Source: Ectothiorhodospiraceae bacterium
Lineage (GTDB): Bacteria; Pseudomonadota; Gammaproteobacteria; Nitrococcales; Aquisalimonadaceae
Direction of reading: 5' to 3'
Assembly (NCBI GenBank): GCA_020831845.1
Contig: JAFIFV010000138.1
Coordinates: 1 to 41,642 of the forward strand
DNA: 41,642 bases
Part shown: one piece after another, positions 33,806 through 41,453 of the stretch
Layout of the letters: every line of letters starts with the position of its first letter
Position numbering within the stretch: position 1 is the first letter of the stretch
Program-made: the position numbers and the translations under genes
Notes under the pieces: generated by a model
Seen by the model: only the letters and a program-made list of their open reading frames with translations
The model's database searches: none
What the model was told of the DNA's origin: nothing

Positions 33806-34201
33806 ATGACTCTTGAACCCCTGCTCTCCGCTTCTCCGGCCATTCAGATCCACACCGTTGCGGCGCTGCTGGCGCTGGGACTGGGCCTCGGTCAGTTCAC
33901 GCTGAAGCGCGGCAGTGTGCCGCATCGCCTGGTGGGCTGGGGCTGGGTGCTGTTGATGGTGGTGACCGCCGGCAGCTCATTCTTCATCCATCAGATCCGG
34001 CTGGTAGGGCTGTGGAGCCCGATTCACTTGCTGTCGGTCTACACCTTGATCATGCTGGTGGTGGCGGTTCATGCCGCGCGTACCCATAGGGTGCTCACCC
34101 ATCGCTATACGATGATTTCCCTGTTCGTCTTCGCCCTGATCGGGGCCGGCGCCTTCACCTTGCTGCCGGGCCGGCTCATGCATGCCGTGTTGTTCAGCTA
34201 G
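33806..34201 (+). CDS. DUF2306 family membrane protein
   Basis: 131 residues with four hydrophobic helices and histidines at helix ends (IHTVAALLALGLGLGQF, SPIHLLSVYTLIMLVVAVHAARTH, HRYTMISLFVFALIGAGAFTLLPGR), as in DUF2306 proteins, which may bind haem. ATG 33806 has a weak AGG upstream. Its stop TAG consists of TA plus the first G of MITE 2. In the reconstructed empty site the stop is TAA and is part of the sigma-28 -35 of the next gene. Presumably controlled by the divergent PadR protein. Confidence 0.82.
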   Translation: MTLEPLLSASPAIQIHTVAALLALGLGLGQFTLKRGSVPHRLVGWGWVLLMVVTAGSSFFIHQIRLVGLWSPIHLLSVYTLIMLVVAVHAARTHRVLTHRYTMISLFVFALIGAGAFTLLPGRLMHAVLFS

Positions 34202-34467
34202 GGAAGCGCTGATCTATTCCCATGGTGCTCTGCGGAGCCATTCGAGCGGGCTGACAAGGCGGCGTTCGCAGTCAATGGCCATCGTCCTTGTCAAGAACGC
34301 CAACACAGCTCAGCGTGCTCGAATGGCCCGCCCTAAGGGGCTTTGCAGCGTGTCCGGGGCCGGCGTTGCGGCTCTTTTGCCAAGGGCTCGCCATTGCCTG
34401 CGAGCCGCGGCTTGCCCCCGAACACGCTGCAAAGCCAGCGCACCATGGGAATAGATCAGCGCTTCCC
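34201..34467. mobile_element. 267-bp structured miniature inverted-repeat element, TA-flanked (MITE 2)
   Basis: Perfect 28-bp terminal inverted repeats, 34201-34228 and 34440-34467 (GGGAAGCGCTGATCTATTCC...), flanked by TA at 34199-34200 and 34468-34469. Inside are two more perfect hairpins: GCCATTCGAGC (34237-34247 with 34317-34327), with nested GCTGA/TCAGC and GACAAGG/CCTTGTC, and GCTTTGCAGCGTGT (34340-34353 with 34422-34435). The whole could fold as a stem with two branches. No coding capacity. No sequence relation to MITE 1 is seen. Confidence 0.87.
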
Positions 34468-34495
34468 TAAAGCTTCCCCCGTTCCCTGCCGATAA
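34468..34495 (+). promoter_or_regulatory. Sigma-28 (FliA) promoter of the chemoreceptor gene
   Basis: TAAAGCTT (34468-34475), 12 nt, GCCGATAA (34488-34495). The E. coli FliA consensus is TAAAGTTT-N11-GCCGATAA; the -10 is perfect, the -35 matches 7 of 8 and the spacer is 1 nt long. It lies 129 nt before the MCP start, as expected for a flagellar-regulon receptor. Its first TA is the right-hand target duplication of MITE 2. Confidence 0.75.
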
Positions 34496-34624
34496 CGAAC
34501 ACGAACCACTGGGACTGTTGTCGCCCCAGTGCTGGTGCTTCGATGACCATGGATGTTCCCCGAACAACAACGACAAGAGTGCGGAAACCCGATTGGGACT
34601 TCCGCCGCGAGAAGGGGGTGCAGG

Positions 34625-36730
34625 ATGGCACTGTTTGCCGGCGGCCGCCGTATGGTCGCCTATTTGCTGAATCGCCGTCTGGTACGCGGCGCGGAACTCA
34701 TTTTCCCGGGTATGGCGCAAACGCGTGCCGCACAGATCCAGTCCTGGGTGGATGGGAACTGGTCGATGCTGGCTGCCGTGGCTGAGGCCGTGGGCGACCT
34801 GGTGGAGCCGCCCCCTGACCGGGCGCTGAGCGAGCTGGCGGCGTTGATGCCGGAATATGCCGAGTTGGCCTTGTGCACTCCGGAGGGCGGCATCCTCGCC
34901 TCATCGGCCAAAGGGCGTCGCGGCAAGCTCTGGGAACAGGCGGTCGCGCTCGAGCGTGGGCTGAAGGCGCCGTTCCTGCATGGCCCGTATGTCGATCCGG
35001 TGACGGAGGCGCTGGGTCGTACCACCTCGGCTCACCATGACGCCGTCACCCTGATGTTCTACCAACCGGTCGAGCGCGGAGGAGAGACCGTGGCCTGCGT
35101 TTGCGGCCGCATCCCGAACGACGTGCTCGGTGACCTCATCCAGCGGGAGGAGGGGCACGTCTACCCCGGCTCCGGCGACAATTACCTGTTCCTGGTCAAG
35201 GCGGGCTTCGACACCGAGCGGCGAGTCGGCTGCGCGCTGTCCCGTTCCCGCTTCGAAGACGACCGTCTGACGCCGGGCGTTTCCCTGCTCAAGGGAACGC
35301 CTACCCGTTACGGCACTGTGCGGGTGCAACGGCATACCGAGCTGGAGCTGGTGGTTAACGATCCCGCCACCGGCAAGCTCCAGCCTGGAGCGGCGGCCAC
35401 CATTACGAATGGCAAGAATCTGATGGTGCGCTATCCCGGCTACCCGGACTATCGTCACGTGCCCGTGGTGGGTGCCGGTCTGCGGTTCCAGGTCACAGGA
35501 AGCCCCGATGTCTGGGGCCTGATGTGCGAGGCCGATCTGGACGAGGTTTACGGTCAGTGCTCGCTGGCGCTGACCCTGAACAGCGTGCAGGGCCTGTTGA
35601 TGGCGGTAGCCATGGGGGTGACCTACGCGGCCGCCAATGTGTGGGTTCTGCAGGGCGGGATGCTGGTAGCCGTGCTGGCTGTGACCTGGGCGAGTGCACT
35701 GGCAGTCGGTCATGGGCTCGGGGTGGCGCCGTTGCGCCGGTGCCTGGACCGACTCTGCGGGTTCTTCTTCCGTCTGTCTGAAGGTAACGGCACGCTGCAG
35801 CATCGGGTGGAACGGTACTCCGGCCGGCGCGACGAGGTCGGATTGCTGTCCCGGTGGATCAATAGCTTTGTCGGCCGCATGGACCAGACCGTGGGCGCGG
35901 TGGCCGACTCCTCCGTACGGCTGGATAGCGCGGCTGGCCAATTGGGAACCATGGCCGGGGAGTTGGCGCGTTCCAGCGCCGAGCAGAACAGGCTGTCGGA
36001 ATCCTCCGCCGCCGCCGTGGAGCAGTTCACCACGACCACTCGCCACATCGCGGAACAGGGCAGCGAGACCCAGAGCGGCTCGGAGGAGGCGCTGCGCCTG
36101 GCCGAGCGGGGGCAAGGCGTGATGAAAAACAACCGCCAGGCCATGGAGCAGGTGTCCGCCATTGTCAGTCGCTCTGTCGGCAGTATGCGCGAGCTGGAGC
36201 AGCGGTCGAAGGAAATCACCGATATTCTGGGGCTGATCGAAGGTGTCACCCAGCAGACCAATCTGCTGGCGCTGAACGCCGCCATCGAGGCAGCCCGGGC
36301 TGGTGATGCCGGTCGCGGTTTTTCGGTGGTGGCTGAAGAGGTGAGGGCGCTGGCCACACGCACGCAGGAATCTGCAGGCCGCATCGGCGAGTTGATCGAC
36401 GCCATCCACGCCGCGCTGGAAAGCGCCAGCCACGAGATGGGCGAGCTGGAGCAATCCGTGGATACCGCCAACCGCGTCTCCGAAGAGGCCGGGCAGGCAC
36501 TGGAGCAGATCGCCAGCGGCGCCCGACACAGCCTGGAGTTGGTGCAGGGTATTGCCACCGCCACCGAAGAGCAGAGCGCCGCGGGCGCCCAGGTTTCCGG
36601 CCACCTGGGTGAAATCGCCACCATGGCCCGGAACAATCAGCACAGCGTCGAACAGTGCGAGGCCGCCGCGCACCGACTGCAGTTGCTGGCGCTGGCTCTC
36701 CGCCGGGGATCGGCGGCGTTCAGCCGGTAG
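34625..36730 (+). CDS. Methyl-accepting chemotaxis protein with N-terminal cytoplasmic-type sensor
   Basis: 701 residues. No membrane segment is visible in the first 310 residues, which look like a Cache/PAS-type sensor ([35 protein letters not shown]). Two adjacent hydrophobic helices follow (about 320-340 and 345-368), then HAMP (about 370-425) and a signalling domain (about 430-700) with the hairpin tip [36 protein letters not shown]. The helix pair would place both sensor and signalling parts in the cytoplasm, unlike classical receptors. ATG 34625 has AAGGGGG upstream. Driven by a sigma-28 promoter. The ligand is unknown; the neighbouring aromatic operon is only circumstantial. Confidence 0.92.
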   Translation: MALFAGGRRMVAYLLNRRLVRGAELIFPGMAQTRAAQIQSWVDGNWSMLAAVAEAVGDLVEPPPDRALSELAALMPEYAELALCTPEGGILASSAKGRRGKLWEQAVALERGLKAPFLHGPYVDPVTEALGRTTSAHHDAVTLMFYQPVERGGETVACVCGRIPNDVLGDLIQREEGHVYPGSGDNYLFLVKAGFDTERRVGCALSRSRFEDDRLTPGVSLLKGTPTRYGTVRVQRHTELELVVNDPATGKLQPGAAATITNGKNLMVRYPGYPDYRHVPVVGAGLRFQVTGSPDVWGLMCEADLDEVYGQCSLALTLNSVQGLLMAVAMGVTYAAANVWVLQGGMLVAVLAVTWASALAVGHGLGVAPLRRCLDRLCGFFFRLSEGNGTLQHRVERYSGRRDEVGLLSRWINSFVGRMDQTVGAVADSSVRLDSAAGQLGTMAGELARSSAEQNRLSESSAAAVEQFTTTTRHIAEQGSETQSGSEEALRLAERGQGVMKNNRQAMEQVSAIVSRSVGSMRELEQRSKEITDILGLIEGVTQQTNLLALNAAIEAARAGDAGRGFSVVAEEVRALATRTQESAGRIGELIDAIHAALESASHEMGELEQSVDTANRVSEEAGQALEQIASGARHSLELVQGIATATEEQSAAGAQVSGHLGEIATMARNNQHSVEQCEAAAHRLQLLALALRRGSAAFSR

Positions 36731-36798
36731 CAGGATTCGGGCTAGCGCTCGACGGAATCTACGGCGGGATGCTTCCAGGGCCGAGAGTCCGCGCAGGG

Positions 36799-36823
36799 GG
36801 TGCAAGCGTTCAGCTTGCGCACC
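36799..36823 (+). repeat. REP hairpin, family C variant
   Basis: GGTGCAAGC-GTTCA-GCTTGCGCACC, with GCAGGGG before it in place of GTAGGG. The stem interior matches the 20299 copy. After the MCP gene; possible transcript end. Confidence 0.6.
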
Positions 36824-36897
36824 GGTCGATGCCTGCACAGCCTATCTTGCTTGACCGGCAAGACGGAATCCACGCGGAATGTGGCCCGAGACGTGCG

Positions 36898-36958
36898 GTG
36901 GGGGAGATCGCGGCAAGACGATTTCCACCGATCCGGCGTCAGGCCGGACAACGCCCTA
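36898..36958. repeat. Degenerate family B REP overlapping the LysR gene stop
   Basis: GTGGGGGAGATCGC... to GGCCGGACAAC is a decayed family B unit; CCACCGATCCGG is the best kept part. The adjoining CGCCCTAC, minus-strand GTAGGGCG, holds the TAG stop of the LysR regulator, so a REP head coincides with a stop codon. Confidence 0.5.
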
Positions 36959-37867
36959 CGCCGGCTCCGCGAACAGTGCCGCCATCAGCCGCCGGAGCCA
37001 TTGATTGCCGGCGTCCTGGTGGAAGCGGCGGTGCCAGAACTGGTTGATCTGCACCATGGGCAGGAGCAAGGGGTGTTCCCGGAAGGTCAGCCCGAACGGC
37101 TCGCAGGTGCTCCGGGCCAGTTTTTCCGGCACTGTGACCACCAGGTCGGAATCCCGCACGATGTAGGGCACCCCCACGAAGTGTGGCAGGCGCAGATGCA
37201 CCGGCTCCGGCAGACCCTGCTCGATCATGATCCGCTCCACTGCCTCGTGACCGGTGCCTTCCGCCAATACCACGGCCTGTTCGGCGGCAAGAAAACGCTC
37301 CCGGGTCAGTTCGCCTTCGGCCAGCGGATGGTCGCCGCGCATCAGACACACATAGCGCTGCGAGAACAGCCGCCGCTGGTAGAAGCCGGTGGTGAGCTGC
37401 GGCAGCACGCCCACAGCCAGATCCACCTCCCCGGTTTCCATGGCCTTGCGCAGATCCGCGGTGCGTGAGCGCAGCGTGCGCAAATGAATTCCTGGCGCCG
37501 CTTCGGCCAGATGCCGCACCAGCGTCGGCAGAAAATACACCTCGCCGATGTCCGACATCGCAATGGTGAACACCCGCTCGGCCGAGGCCGGGTCGAAACT
37601 GTCGCGCACGTTGATGGAATGCTCGATGGTGGACAGCGCGTAGAACACCGGTTCGGCGATCTGGTCCGCCAGGTGGGTGGGCTGCATGCCGCGCGCCGTG
37701 CGCAGGAACAGCTCGTCATCGAAGGCCTTGCGCAGCCGGCCCAGCGCGTTGCTTACCGCTGGCTGGGACAGCCCCATCAGTTCCGCCACTGTCGAAGTCT
37801 TTCGCTCCCGGTACATGAGCTGGAAGACCACTAGCAGGTTCAGGTCGATGTCATGTAAACGTTTCAT
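36956..37867 (-). CDS. nagR: LysR-type regulator of salicylate catabolism (NahR/NagR-like)
   Basis: 303 residues. The N-terminal helix-turn-helix starts DIDLNLLVVFQLMYRERKTST, then LGLSQPAVSNALGRLRKAF-type sequence; NahR of Pseudomonas has the same DLDLNLLVVF start. The effector domain retains NahR-like AMSDIGEVYFLPTLV, VDLAVGVLPQLTTGFYQRRLF, LPHFVGVPYIV and INQFWHRRFHQDAGNQWLRRLM. NahR and NagR activate naphthalene and salicylate genes with salicylate as effector. Divergent from the hydroxylase operon, 119 bp between starts, the classical layout for such an activator. A REP remnant overlaps the stop. Confidence 0.9.
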   Translation of the reverse strand: MKRLHDIDLNLLVVFQLMYRERKTSTVAELMGLSQPAVSNALGRLRKAFDDELFLRTARGMQPTHLADQIAEPVFYALSTIEHSINVRDSFDPASAERVFTIAMSDIGEVYFLPTLVRHLAEAAPGIHLRTLRSRTADLRKAMETGEVDLAVGVLPQLTTGFYQRRLFSQRYVCLMRGDHPLAEGELTRERFLAAEQAVVLAEGTGHEAVERIMIEQGLPEPVHLRLPHFVGVPYIVRDSDLVVTVPEKLARSTCEPFGLTFREHPLLLPMVQINQFWHRRFHQDAGNQWLRRLMAALFAEPA

Positions 37868-37879
37868 GGATCAGCTCTA

Positions 37880-37931
37880 TTCACTGCGTTTATACCAATT
37901 ATTTGTATCAGTGGGTTTCTGAATAATACGT
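37880..37931. promoter_or_regulatory. Divergent nagR / hydroxylase promoter with LysR-type palindrome
   Basis: ATACCAATTATTTGTAT (37892-37908) is a near-perfect 17-bp palindrome (one mismatched pair) with ATAC/GTAT ends as many LysR operators have. TATTCAC at 37879-37885 recalls the ATTCAC half of known NahR sites. AT-rich GAATAATAC (37921-37929) is a possible -10 area for the operon. Assignment is by position and symmetry. Confidence 0.5.
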
Positions 37932-37986
37932 CACTTCCTAGACTGCGGAAAAATGCATTACAGAAGTCCGGAGTGAGGAGGAGCCC

Positions 37987-38982
37987 ATGCACCTGCACGT
38001 GCTGCCGCTGGAGCGGCAGATTGCCGTCGATGCCGGCAGCAACCTGCTGGATGTGCTGCTAAGCAACGATGTGCCTATCTCTCACAGCTGCATGGCCGGG
38101 CGTTGCGGTACCTGCCGTTGCCGGGTTGTTCGCGGCGGAGTGGCGGAGCAGGTGCCCTACGAGGGTCGGCCCACCATGGTGTCGTCGCCGGGCCGGCACG
38201 TGCTGGCCTGCCAGACCACGCTGACCGAAGACTGCGTGATCGAGATTCCCGAAGTGGACGAGGTAGTCGTGCACCCGGCCCGCATCATCAAGGGCACGGT
38301 GAGTTCGTTTGACGCCGTCACCCACGATGTACGCCGCCTCCGCATTCGCCCCAACAAGCCCCTGGCGTACTCCCCCGGGCAATATACCCATGTGCAGTTC
38401 GCCGCCGACGTGGTTCGGCCCTACTCGCCGGCCGGCCTGGACAGTGACGAGGAACTGGAATACCACATCCGCATCATCCCCGGCGGCCGCGTCACGCAGC
38501 ATATCGAAGCCTCGGTGCGCCCCGGCGACAAGGTGCGCATCAGTGGTCCGCTGGGCACCTCCTACCTCCGGCGGAAGCACGACGGGCCGATGCTTTGCAT
38601 CGCAGGCGGCACCGGTCTGGCCCCGACGCTGTCCGTGGTGCGTGGGGCGCTGGAGTCCGGCATGGAATCGCATCCGGTGCACCTGTTCTTCGGCGTGCGC
38701 GCGGAGCGTGACATCTACGATGCCGATCGCATCAACGCCCTGGCGGAGCGGTTTCCCAATTTCCATCCCCACATCGTGCTCAGCGCGCCGGACAGCCCCA
38801 CACGCTACCCGCGTGGGCTGGTCACCGATGCGGTCACCGAACTGCTGCCGCAACTGGACGGCTGGCGCGCCTACCTGGCCGGCCCGCCGGCCATGGTGGA
38901 AGCGGCCACGCTGCTGGTGGTGGATCGCGGCGTCAGGCCACAGCACGTGCACGCGGACGCGTTCTATCCCACCGGGATCTGA
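37987..38982 (+). CDS. nagAa: Ferredoxin reductase of Rieske oxygenase (NagAa/NahAa-like)
   Basis: 331 residues (NahAa 328). Passes electrons from NAD(P)H through FAD and a plant-type [2Fe-2S] centre to the Rieske ferredoxin. N-terminal ferredoxin domain with SCMAGRCGTCRCRV and a distant VLACQ (Cx4Cx2C...C), then the FAD domain (RPYSPAGLDSDEELEYHIR) and NAD domain (LCIAGGTGLAPTLSVVRGALESGM). HPARIIKGTV and LSGPLGTSYLRRKH-like segments are as in NahAa. GAGGAGGAG lies just upstream of ATG 37987. First gene of the operon. Confidence 0.93.
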   Translation: MHLHVLPLERQIAVDAGSNLLDVLLSNDVPISHSCMAGRCGTCRCRVVRGGVAEQVPYEGRPTMVSSPGRHVLACQTTLTEDCVIEIPEVDEVVVHPARIIKGTVSSFDAVTHDVRRLRIRPNKPLAYSPGQYTHVQFAADVVRPYSPAGLDSDEELEYHIRIIPGGRVTQHIEASVRPGDKVRISGPLGTSYLRRKHDGPMLCIAGGTGLAPTLSVVRGALESGMESHPVHLFFGVRAERDIYDADRINALAERFPNFHPHIVLSAPDSPTRYPRGLVTDAVTELLPQLDGWRAYLAGPPAMVEAATLLVVDRGVRPQHVHADAFYPTGI

Positions 38983-39014
38983 GAAGCCCGGGGACGACGG
39001 AGGAGACATTGGTC

Positions 39015-40349
39015 ATGAGTACCGTGGAAACACCGAGAACCGAACTGACCTGGCCGGGGGAGGGCACCTCGCGCATTCCCTATGCCGCCTACACCAGCGA
39101 GGAGCTGTACCGGCGCGAGCTGGAGCGCTTTTTCTACCGCTCCCACTGGTGCTATGTGGGCCTTGAGGCGGAGATACCAGAGCCTGGCAACTTCAAGCGC
39201 ACCGTGATCGGCGAACGCTCGGTGATTGTCGTGCGTGACAAGGACGGCGCCATCAACGTGGTGGAGAACGTCTGCGCCCATCGCGGCGTGGCGTTCTGCC
39301 GCGCCCGGCACGGCACGGTGAAGGATTTCGTCTGCCCCTACCACCAGTGGAGCTACGACCTGAAGGGCAACCTTCAGGGCGTGCCGTTCCGCCGCGGCGT
39401 GAAACAGGATGGCCAGGTGCATGGCGGCATGCCGAAGGATTTCGATCCGAAGGACAATGGCCTGAACAAGCTCAAGGTCGCCACCCGCAACGGCGTCATC
39501 TTCGCCAGCTTCGATCACGGCATCGAATCGCTGGAGGACTTCCTCGGCCCGGACGTGCTGCACTACTTCGACCGCGTATTCGATGGCCGCAAGCTCACTA
39601 TCCTGGGCTACTCCCGCCAGCGCATTCCCGGCAACTGGAAGCTGATGCAGGAGAACATCAAGGACCCGTACCACCCCGGGCTGCTGCACACCTGGTTCAT
39701 CACCTTCGGCCTGTGGCGGGCGGACCAGAAATCGCAGATGGTCATGGACGCCCACGGCCGCCACGCCTGCATGATCTCGCGCCGTAACCAGGGCGGAGCC
39801 AGCGAAGTAACCAAGGGCGTGAGCAGCTTCAAGGAGGACATGACGCTCAACGACCCGCGCTTCCTGGACGTGCAGCCGGAGCCCTGGTGGGGCGGACCCA
39901 CCGCGGTGATGATGACGCTGTTCCCCAGCGTGATCATCCAGCAGCAGGTCAATTCGGTGTCCACCCGGCACATCCAGCCGGTGGGCAAGGATGCCTTCGA
40001 CTTCGTCTGGACCCATTTCGGTTTCGAGGAAGACGACGCCGAGATGACCCAGCGCCGTCTGCGCCAGGCCAACCTGTTCGGCCCGGCCGGCTTCGTCTCC
40101 GCCGACGACGGCGAGGTGATCGAATTCTCCCAGCAGGGTTTCCGTCAGCGCCCGGAGCACGCCACCGTGGTGGAAATGGGCGGCCGTGAGGTTGAGAACA
40201 CCGATCACATGGTCACCGAGACGCTGATCCGCGGCATGTACCGCTACTGGCGCAAGGTCATGGAGGCAGGGCCTGTCCACACGTCCACGCTCGCTGCGCC
40301 GGAGTCCGGTGTGGCGCAGAGCAAGGAACGAGGAAGGAGGTGTACTTGA
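39015..40349 (+). CDS. nagG: Salicylate 5-hydroxylase, large (alpha) subunit, with element-derived C-terminus
   Basis: 444 residues. With NagH it hydroxylates salicylate to gentisate. Rieske centre CAHRGVAFC... to CPYHQW (CxH...CxxH); mononuclear iron site in NWKLMQENIKDPYHPGLLHTW. FKRTVIGERSVIVVRD, GVPFRRGVKQDG, FSPSVIIQQQVNSVSTRHIQP-type and DHMVTETLIRGMY match NagG (423 aa) along the whole length. Homology ends at YWRKVMEA near residue 418. The last 26 residues are read from an inverted-repeat element that starts at 40268. TGA (40347-40349) overlaps a new ATG as TGATG. ATG 39015 has GGAGGAGA upstream. Specificity for salicylate rather than a substituted salicylate is inferred. Confidence 0.92.
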   Translation: MSTVETPRTELTWPGEGTSRIPYAAYTSEELYRRELERFFYRSHWCYVGLEAEIPEPGNFKRTVIGERSVIVVRDKDGAINVVENVCAHRGVAFCRARHGTVKDFVCPYHQWSYDLKGNLQGVPFRRGVKQDGQVHGGMPKDFDPKDNGLNKLKVATRNGVIFASFDHGIESLEDFLGPDVLHYFDRVFDGRKLTILGYSRQRIPGNWKLMQENIKDPYHPGLLHTWFITFGLWRADQKSQMVMDAHGRHACMISRRNQGGASEVTKGVSSFKEDMTLNDPRFLDVQPEPWWGGPTAVMMTLFPSVIIQQQVNSVSTRHIQPVGKDAFDFVWTHFGFEEDDAEMTQRRLRQANLFGPAGFVSADDGEVIEFSQQGFRQRPEHATVVEMGGREVENTDHMVTETLIRGMYRYWRKVMEAGPVHTSTLAAPESGVAQSKERGRRCT

Positions 40350-40535
40350 TGTACATGACTGACGAGAGACGCAGCGCTGCGTCACAACGGGCCCGGCCCT
40401 TCGGGTTGCGGCCCCCGCGGGAGCCATGCAGCGTTGCATGCTCCTTATTTGGAATGACCAAACCGCGTCGCATGCGCCTTGCCTGGCTCCCGCGGGGGCC
40501 GCAACGCAGCGAGCGTGGACGTGTGGACAGGCCCT
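40268..40535. mobile_element. Inverted-repeat element between alpha and beta subunit genes (split left arm)
   Basis: The right arm 40485-40535 (51 bp) is matched perfectly, in inverse, by two pieces on the left: 40268-40298 (31 bp, AGGGCCTGTCCACACG...) and 40405-40425 (21 bp, GTTGCGGCCCCCGCGG...). These are separated by 106 bp of other sequence. The right end is followed by AG (CCCTAG, so TA at the edge); the left is preceded by GC. It reads as a miniature element with about 51-bp ends whose left arm was later interrupted, or as two overlapping insertions. It separates genes that are normally contiguous. Confidence 0.75.
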
Positions 40536-40537
40536 AG
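40349..40537 (+). CDS. Leader ORF linking alpha and beta genes (62 codons)
   Basis: 62 residues, Arg/Pro-rich, no family. It has the best ribosome site nearby: AAGGAGG (40334-40340), 8 nt before ATG 40349, which overlaps alpha's stop as TGATG. Its own stop TAG (40535-40537) is at the element's right edge, 2 nt before the beta start (TAGCTATG). It probably has no protein function but could carry ribosomes through the hairpin to beta. Real translation is unproven. Confidence 0.4.
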   Translation: MYMTDERRSAASQRARPFGLRPPREPCSVACSLFGMTKPRRMRLAWLPRGPQRSERGRVDRP

Positions 40538-40539
40538 CT

Positions 40540-41010
40540 ATGAACTTCGAAACCTACCAGGCGCTGTTGCGCTTCTATACCGATTACGCCGCCTGCATCG
40601 ACCACGGCGATCTGGATCGCTGGCCGGATTTCTTCCTGGACGACTGTGTGTACCGTGTGCAGCCGCGGGAGAACTACGACCGCGGCCTGCCGCTGGCCAC
40701 CATGTCGCTGGAAAGCAAGGGCATGCTGAAGGATCGCGTCTACGGCGTGAAGGAGACGCTGTTCCACGACCCGTACTATCAGCGCCACATCGTCGGCGCG
40801 CCGATGGTGCTGGAAGACACGGCGGAACTGATCGTCTCCGAGGCCAACTATGTGGTCATCCGAACCAAGCCCGGCGAACCGTCCGAAGTGTACAACGCCG
40901 GCCGCTACCTGGACCGCATCCGGCGCACCGCCGACGGCCTGCGCTTCGAGCAGCGGTTGTGCGTGTTCGACAGCGAGCTGATCCCCAACTCCCTGATCTA
41001 CCCGATCTGA
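40540..41010 (+). CDS. nagH: Salicylate 5-hydroxylase, small (beta) subunit
   Basis: 156 residues of the SnoaL/NTF2-like ring-hydroxylating beta family; a structural partner of NagG in the oxygenase. MNFETYQALLRFYTDYAACID, DCVYRVQPRENYDRGLPLA, ESKGMLKDRVYGVKETL, HDPYYQRHIVGAP and the end SELIPNSLIYPI match NagH from end to end, which fixes the start at 40540. No good ribosome site precedes it: only ACAGG from the element's repeat. Translation probably depends on coupling from the leader ORF. The gene ends 19 bp before the ferredoxin start region. Confidence 0.92.
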   Translation: MNFETYQALLRFYTDYAACIDHGDLDRWPDFFLDDCVYRVQPRENYDRGLPLATMSLESKGMLKDRVYGVKETLFHDPYYQRHIVGAPMVLEDTAELIVSEANYVVIRTKPGEPSEVYNAGRYLDRIRRTADGLRFEQRLCVFDSELIPNSLIYPI

Positions 41011-41029
41011 AGCAAGGCTGAAGGTGCCC

Positions 41030-41344
41030 ATGGACAGAGAATGGATCGACGTCTGCGATCTGGCGGACATCCCTGAAGATGACGTGATCGCCCAGGTGGT
41101 GGCGGACCGCGAGATCGCCTTCTATGAAGTGGAGGGCGAGATCTACGCCACCTCCAACCGGTGTACGCACGGCGATGCCCGGCTCAGCGACGGTTTCCTT
41201 GAGGACGGCGAGATCGAATGCCCGCTGCACCAGGGCCGGTTCTGCGTAAGATCCGGCAAGGCGCAGTGCGAACCGCTGACCGAGGACATCCGGACCTATC
41301 CCGTCCGCGTCGACAACGGCCGCGTCCTCGTGGCATTGGATTGA
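41030..41344 (+). CDS. nagAb: Rieske [2Fe-2S] ferredoxin (NagAb/NahAb-like)
   Basis: About 104 residues. Electron carrier between reductase and oxygenase. Rieske ligands [11 protein letters not shown] and CPLHQGRF (CxH...CxxH), with [12 protein letters not shown] and [10 protein letters not shown] as in NagAb. The ATG at 41030 ([11 protein letters not shown]) is preferred over an alternative two codons upstream (41024, CCCATG context) because family members begin with about this spacing before WID; AAGG lies upstream. Last gene before a REP pair, then nagK. Confidence 0.9.
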   Translation: MDREWIDVCDLADIPEDDVIAQVVADREIAFYEVEGEIYATSNRCTHGDARLSDGFLEDGEIECPLHQGRFCVRSGKAQCEPLTEDIRTYPVRVDNGRVLVALD

Positions 41345-41348
41345 ACCC

Positions 41349-41427
41349 GTAGGGTGTGCACCACAACGTGGTGCGCACCATTCCCAGCCAGGCCCGGTGT
41401 GCAGGCCTTGCAGCCGGCACACCTTAC
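41349..41427. repeat. REP pair, family C, between ferredoxin and hydrolase genes
   Basis: 41349-41380 (GTAG head, stem GCACCAC-AA-CGTGGTGC) and the inverted 41396-41427 (minus strand GTAAGGTGTGCCGGC...). Heads point outward. It starts 5 bp after the ferredoxin stop, inside the operon, so it may attenuate or protect the mRNA at this joint. Confidence 0.8.
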
Positions 41428-41453
41428 TGATTGAGACCGAAGGAAGGCAATTG

